DNA of 55,891 bases from the NCBI GenBank assembly GCA_017626295.1, contig JAGAJB010000008.1, forward strand, positions 112,565 through 168,455, read 5' to 3'. Shown piece by piece: positions 51,487 through 55,891 of this stretch. Within the stretch, counting starts at the first letter, position 1. Each line of letters starts with the position of its first letter. The stretch comes from Clostridia bacterium. Lineage in GTDB: Bacteria > Bacillota > Clostridia > Oscillospirales > Acutalibacteraceae. Made by a program: the position numbers and the translations under genes. The notes beneath the pieces were generated by a model. It was given only the letters and a program-made list of their open reading frames with translations, was not told where the DNA came from and ran no database searches.

Positions 51487-52611
51487 ATGCAATACAGTAA
51501 TTTCGATTCTATCGGAAGAAAAATATCAAAACTCGGTTTCGGTCTTATGCGTTTGCCGAAACTCCGTGACGGTGAAGAAACCATCGACCGTGAAGAAGCA
51601 TTCAGACTGGTTGACCTTGCCATTAAATCCGGTGTCAATTATTTTGATACCGCTTACGTTTACCACGGCGGTGATTCCGAGGCATTTGCAAAAGAGGCTC
51701 TTGGCAGATACCCCCGTGACTCTTACTGCCTTGCCACCAAACTTCCCGGTTGGGTAATTAAAGAAAAAGGCAAACACACCGAAGAACTTTTCAACGAACA
51801 GTTGGAAAAATGCGGTGTTGACTACTTTGACTTTTATCTTCTTCACGCTGTTAACAGGGATGTTATGGCGGTTTTTGAGGGCGATAATTCTTACGAATAC
51901 CTCAAAAAGCAAAAAGAAGCGGGCAAAATAAAACATCTTGGTTTTTCATACCACGGCGACCTTGAATTCTTTATTGAACTTCTTGATAAATACGAGTGGG
52001 ATTTTGCTCAACTTCAGATTAACTACTATGACTGGGAAGCAACCGACGCAAAGTCATACTACAAAGCACTTGAAGAGAGAAATATCCCCTGTATAATTAT
52101 GGAGCCTGTCAGAGGCGGTTCTCTTCACACGTTAAACGAAGATGCAAAGAAAGTTTTTGAAGAATTAGGCGATGCTTCCGCTGCATCTTACGCTTTAAGA
52201 TATGACCTGGAACTCCCTGCAGTTTTAACAATTCTCAGCGGTATGTCCACCTACGAACAGGTTGAAGATAATATTAAAACTTTCACAGAGGCAAAGCCTC
52301 TTACCGCTGAAGAAAAAGAAGCCATTGAGAAAGCGAACGTTCTTTTCAGACAGAACTTTGCTATTCCCTGTACCGACTGCAAATACTGTGTGGAAACCTG
52401 CCCTGCAGGAGTTAATATCCCTGCTTGTTTTACAGCGTACAACGAATACAACAAAACCCGTGATACAGAAGATTTCAAAAAAGAATACGCGCTTATCCCC
52501 GACGAAAAACGCGCTCACAACTGTATTGAATGCGGTGCTTGTACAAAGCATTGTCCTCAGCAGATAAAAATCCCCGACCAACTGAAAAAAGTCGGCAAAT
52601 TAGCAAAATAA
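51487..52611 (+). CDS. Aldo/keto reductase with C-terminal 4Fe-4S ferredoxin domain
   Basis: A 374-residue protein. The TIM-barrel AKR part carries the tetrad: Asp in YFDTAY, Tyr in AYVYHGG, Lys in ATKLPGW, His in LLHAVN. From about residue 290 a ferredoxin domain has two Cys clusters, CTDCKYCVETCP and CIECGACTKHCP, for two 4Fe-4S centres. Such fused reductases are common in anaerobes and probably couple NAD(P)H and ferredoxin electrons; the substrate is unknown. GGAGG precedes ATG. 14 bases from the alpha-galactosidase start. Confidence 0.92.
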   Translation: MQYSNFDSIGRKISKLGFGLMRLPKLRDGEETIDREEAFRLVDLAIKSGVNYFDTAYVYHGGDSEAFAKEALGRYPRDSYCLATKLPGWVIKEKGKHTEELFNEQLEKCGVDYFDFYLLHAVNRDVMAVFEGDNSYEYLKKQKEAGKIKHLGFSYHGDLEFFIELLDKYEWDFAQLQINYYDWEATDAKSYYKALEERNIPCIIMEPVRGGSLHTLNEDAKKVFEELGDASAASYALRYDLELPAVLTILSGMSTYEQVEDNIKTFTEAKPLTAEEKEAIEKANVLFRQNFAIPCTDCKYCVETCPAGVNIPACFTAYNEYNKTRDTEDFKKEYALIPDEKRAHNCIECGACTKHCPQQIKIPDQLKKVGKLAK

Positions 52612-52625
52612 CAGGAGTGTAAAAA

Positions 52626-54806
52626 ATGTCAATCAAATTCATTGAAGACTCAAAAATATTTAAACTCGACTCTAAAACATCAACATATATATTCGGTGTT
52701 TTTGAGGGTAATTACCTTGTTCACTACTATTACGGTGCGCCTATCCCCGACACGAATGTAGATGAACTTCGTGTAAGACCGGGCTTTGCATCATTCTGCC
52801 CCGACAGTCCCTCGGCGAGAGTATTTAACTTTTCACCCGACGTTACTCCTCTCGAGTATTCAACTTTCGGTGCAGGTGACTTCCGATTATCCGCCTTTGC
52901 GGTAAAAAACAGCGAGGGTAACAAAGTTACCGATTTAAGATATGTAAGTCACAAAATCACAAAAGGCAAAAAGGCTCTCCCCGGACTTCCCGCTTTATAC
53001 GTTAATAACGAGGACGAATCAGACACTTTGGAAGTAGTAACGGAAGATAAAGTTACCGGTGCAAAAGTTACTCTTATATACACCGTTTTCAATAACTACG
53101 GTGCTATTACAAGAAGTGTTAAAGTTGAAAATGCATCCGACAAACCTTTCTATATTGACACAGTTCACTCCCTCTGCGTTGATATGCCCGGTGCTGACTA
53201 CGAAATGATGGACCTTTACGGAAGATGGGTAAAAGAGAGATCTCTTGACAGATACCCTCTCCACCACGGCATACAGTCAATTAAAAGTAAGCGCGGTTCT
53301 TCAAGCCACAACCACAATCCCTTTACCGCACTTGTAAGCAAAGGTGCTAACGAAGAATACGGCGAATGTTACGGTTTCAACCTTGTATACAGCAGTAACT
53401 TCTCAATTGATGTTGAGGTTGACGGTTTCCGTTCGACAAGGCTTGTTATGGGTATTAACCCCGAAGGTTTCAGTTGGTATCTCGCCCCCGGTGAAGAATT
53501 CTATTCTCCCGAAGCGGTTATGGTTTACACTAACGAAGGTATTGGCGAAATGAGCCGTATTTTCCACAGACTTTACGCTAACAACCTTATACGCGGAAAA
53601 TGGAAAAAAGCAAAGCGTCCCCTTCTTATAAACAACTGGGAAGGAACAGGTATGAACTTTGACCACGATAAACTTGTTTCCTTCGCAAAGCACGCCAAAG
53701 ATATAGGCCTTGAAATGCTTGTTATGGACGACGGTTGGTTTGGTAAACGCGACCACGATAACAGTTCTTTAGGCGACTGGTATGTTGCAGAATACAAACT
53801 TCAAAAAGGTTTATCGGGTCTTATCAAAGAAGTTAATGATTGCGATCTTAAATTCGGTATCTGGTTCGAGCCCGAAATGATTTCACCCGACTCTGACATT
53901 TACAGAGCACACCCCGACTGGTGCTTGCATACAAAAGGAAGAGATAAATCAATAGCACGAACACAGTATGTTATTGACTATTCCCGCAAAGAAGTACGCG
54001 ACCACATCTATTCAATGATGTATGATGTACTTTCAAATAATAATATCGACTATGTTAAATGGGACTTCAACCGTAATCTTACGGAAGTTTCCTGTGCAGA
54101 ACTTCCTCCCGAAAAACAAGGCGAAGTTTTCCACCGTTTCGTTTTGGGAACTTACGAGATTATGGACCGTCTTACCACAGATTTCCCCCACATTCTACTT
54201 GAAAACTGCTCGGGCGGCGGCGGACGTTTCGACCCCGGTATGCTTTACTACTCACCGCAGATTTGGACAAGTGATAACACCGACCCCATTGAAAGACTTA
54301 CAATTCAGTACGGCACGTCACTTTGCTACCCTGCTTCTACAATGGGCGCTCACGTTTCCGCCAACAGACGCACAGGCTACGAAACAAAAATGAACGTGGC
54401 ATTGTGGGGTTCATTCGGTTACGAACTTGACCCCGACAAACTCACACCTGAAGAGAAAGCGGAAATTAAAGACCAGATTGCCCTTTACCATAAATACTAC
54501 GACGTAATACATTACGGTGACCTTTACAGACTTATTACACCCTTTGAAAACGAGTTCCACGTTGCTTGGGAATTTGTTTCCGAAGATAAAAACGAAGCAC
54601 TTGTTACGGTTGTTGAAATCAAGCGTGTATACGACGAGTTCTTTATGTTAAGACTTAAAGGTCTTGACCCCGAAAAGTATTACGAAATTGAAGAAACAGG
54701 CGATACTTTCAGCGGTGCATACCTTATGAATGCAGGTCTTAACCTAACCCACAGACCTCACGGTGACGGCGTATCGTACAGAGTACACTTGATTTCAAAG
54801 GATTAA
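52626..54806 (+). CDS. Alpha-galactosidase (GH36)
   Basis: A 726-residue cytoplasmic GH36 enzyme. It has an N-terminal beta-sandwich (to about 300), a TIM barrel with NWEGTGMNFDHDKL and VMDDGWFGKRD, the nucleophile Asp480 (KWDFNR) and the acid/base Asp550 (SDNTD), and a C-terminal beta domain. Cleaves terminal alpha-galactose from melibiose, raffinose-family sugars or galactomannan oligomers. No signal peptide. GGAGTG precedes ATG. Second gene of the reductase operon. Confidence 0.95.
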   Translation: MSIKFIEDSKIFKLDSKTSTYIFGVFEGNYLVHYYYGAPIPDTNVDELRVRPGFASFCPDSPSARVFNFSPDVTPLEYSTFGAGDFRLSAFAVKNSEGNKVTDLRYVSHKITKGKKALPGLPALYVNNEDESDTLEVVTEDKVTGAKVTLIYTVFNNYGAITRSVKVENASDKPFYIDTVHSLCVDMPGADYEMMDLYGRWVKERSLDRYPLHHGIQSIKSKRGSSSHNHNPFTALVSKGANEEYGECYGFNLVYSSNFSIDVEVDGFRSTRLVMGINPEGFSWYLAPGEEFYSPEAVMVYTNEGIGEMSRIFHRLYANNLIRGKWKKAKRPLLINNWEGTGMNFDHDKLVSFAKHAKDIGLEMLVMDDGWFGKRDHDNSSLGDWYVAEYKLQKGLSGLIKEVNDCDLKFGIWFEPEMISPDSDIYRAHPDWCLHTKGRDKSIARTQYVIDYSRKEVRDHIYSMMYDVLSNNNIDYVKWDFNRNLTEVSCAELPPEKQGEVFHRFVLGTYEIMDRLTTDFPHILLENCSGGGGRFDPGMLYYSPQIWTSDNTDPIERLTIQYGTSLCYPASTMGAHVSANRRTGYETKMNVALWGSFGYELDPDKLTPEEKAEIKDQIALYHKYYDVIHYGDLYRLITPFENEFHVAWEFVSEDKNEALVTVVEIKRVYDEFFMLRLKGLDPEKYYEIEETGDTFSGAYLMNAGLNLTHRPHGDGVSYRVHLISKD

Positions 54807-54808
54807 AC

Positions 54809-54846
54809 AAAAATGGTTCAAACCAATTGCGGTTTGAACCATTTTT
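54809..54846 (+). terminator. Terminator of the aldo/keto reductase-GH36 operon
   Basis: A perfect 16-bp stem (AAAAATGGTTCAAACC / GGTTTGAACCATTTTT) on an AATTGC loop, 3 bases past the stop codon. Confidence 0.92.
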
Positions 54847-55499
54847 CTAATTAGGAATTAGAAGTGAGGAATGAGGAGTTTCGGGGCAAGCCGTGTTATA
54901 ATGCGTAATTCGTAATAAAAGGGGCAGTTTTATAGATTAAGTTGAAGTAATGCGAAGCTTATCATCCCTGTCCGTCTTAGCGGATAGGGAGGGGGACCAT
55001 TCTTCAATACAGCTGTTGTTTATGTTATGTTGCCACGGATGATAATTTTTTATTGTATAAAAGTTCGGGCGGAATGGTGGTGGGTAGTTCACTTTCTTTT
55101 ATTCTTCACTAGGATAGAATGATTTATCCCTGTAAGGTACGCACCTGTGCGTACCGCTGAGATAGACTTCATCTTCTTTGTTTGTTGTTTAGAAAAACAA
55201 ATTCTCCTTACTCGCGGGACGAATAGATTCGTCCCTTACGGTAGTTGGTTGCTCTATCCTGCTGAAGAAATACCGAAAGAGAACTACCCACCACCGCACC
55301 GCTGAACTAAATCTAAAAATCAACTATACCTCTCGTTTGAAAAAACATTCTATAAATAACTTGACAAATGGCGGTCCCCCTCCCTATGCTTACACATAGG
55401 GATGATAGGCTTCGCGTTGTACCAACTTTATCGTTACGGTAAGGGCAAGCCCTTACCGTACAATTGTGTGTTGTTTTCAGAAAAATTATATAACAGAAA

Positions 55500-55539
55500 A
55501 AGGGCAGTTTGTGACTAAACTCATCACAAACCGCCCTTA
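55500..55539 (-). terminator. Hairpin with U-tract, minus strand
   Basis: AGGGCAGTTTGTGA and TCACAAACCGCCCT pair with one mismatch on a nine-base loop and end in TTTTTC on the minus strand. It could terminate a leftward transcript whose source lies at 55540-55891, where no gene is evident. Confidence 0.5.
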
Positions 55540-55603
55540 ATTCATTTGTTAAAAAACGCTTAAACCGTTGATTTTAAAGGGAGTTTAAGTATTTTCAGAG
55601 CAA

Positions 55604-55624
55604 GACACAGAACCGTCCCCTGTC
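55604..55624. repeat. GGGGACGG-type REP-like motif
   Basis: GACACAGAACCGTCCCCTGTC reads, on the minus strand, as a GACAGGGGACGGTTCTGTGTC palindrome-like sequence. From memory, this form accompanies REP-associated transposases in many Firmicutes. None is present in the window. Confidence 0.4.
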
Positions 55625-55891
55625 CTATAGTATTTTTTTATTTCCGTCAATATTATATTCTCTATCGCATTAAACGAAACGCAAAACCTCGTTTTATACC
55701 TCCTTGCGTAAGGAAGGAGGGGGACCACCTTTTCGTTTGTTTTACGCAAGATATAGTTTCAAGCGTGTCGTAAATTTATTGGTAATATTAAGTTCGGCGG
55801 GTGGTGGAGAATCCCTATCACCTACCTTATTCAATAAATTAACTTAGAAGGACTCTCCACCGCCCGATAAAGTTAATCATATAAGTAAATA

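Larger units (their letters stand above)
54847..55891. repeat. Gene-free repeat cluster (nested inverted repeats)
   Basis: No ORF with a ribosome-binding site or recognisable product is visible. Elements: TTTCGGGGCAAGCCG at 54879-54893; inverted 50-bp modules at 54952-55001 and 55367-55415; inside them a 220-bp unit bounded by GGTGGTGGGTAGTTC (55076-55090) and GAACTACCCACCACC (55281-55295); hairpins GGTACGCAC/GTGCGTACC, GGGACGAAT/ATTCGTCCC and TACGGTAAGGGC/GCCCTTACCGTA; a further module at 55697-55729; and an inverted-repeat unit 55793-55870. Composition and arrangement suggest non-autonomous mobile repeats. Confidence 0.75.

Overview
The window is a low-to-moderate GC chromosomal segment of an anaerobic, spore-forming Firmicute, probably a gut Clostridia lineage (Oscillospiraceae/Lachnospiraceae-like). 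This rests on spoIVA, spmA and spmB, a dgt-dnaG-rpoD block, a radical-SAM sulfatase-maturing enzyme, glycan hydrolases (GH29, GH36, GH13), TTG/GTG starts behind strong ribosome-binding sites, and lysine and NiCo riboswitches. No species can be named from the sequence alone.

Left end (1-2290): a truncated polysaccharide deacetylase, a VbhA-Fic type toxin-antitoxin pair with its own promoter, then about 850 bp holding decayed pieces of a second deacetylase copy. These are interrupted by a promoter, a 105-nt hairpin, a terminator and a 51-aa ORF that together look like an attenuator. Then 2295-9330, all on the minus strand: a ferredoxin/ASKHA activator, rpoD, dnaG, dgt, a YigZ protein, rpmE and a lipoprotein.

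Middle (9338-27000): a sugar nucleotidyltransferase, a CDF transporter with manganese-type site residues, spoIVA (possible SigE promoter), mgtC, a membrane-anchored sulfatase followed by its maturase, and dapA-lysA under a lysine riboswitch. Next come a fabG/lipoprotein pair, an nrdR / rlmA / fucosidase / DUF5662 cluster, and an AT-rich two-gene restriction-modification system that closely resembles EcoRV and M.EcoRV.

Right half (27000-54850): a tRNA-Lys and secG, a candidate unannotated small RNA, a topoisomerase IV/gyrase-like pair, spmAB, metK-radC, an apparently unpartnered mazF, a BspA-type LRR protein, a GH13 glucosidase, a split acyl-ACP synthetase/acyltransferase pair, an ECF sigma factor with a small membrane protein, a NiCo-riboswitch-controlled P-type ATPase and a dockerin-bearing secreted protein. 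An eight-gene minus-strand run follows (M18 peptidase, SLT, coaE, tsaC, prfA, DUF951 and others), then an S1-domain protein and an aldo/keto reductase plus alpha-galactosidase operon.

The last kilobase (54847-55891) has no credible gene. It is packed with nested inverted repeats whose relatives also occur at 2070-2262, so it looks like a non-autonomous mobile-repeat cluster. All family assignments are from reading motifs; no database search was run.
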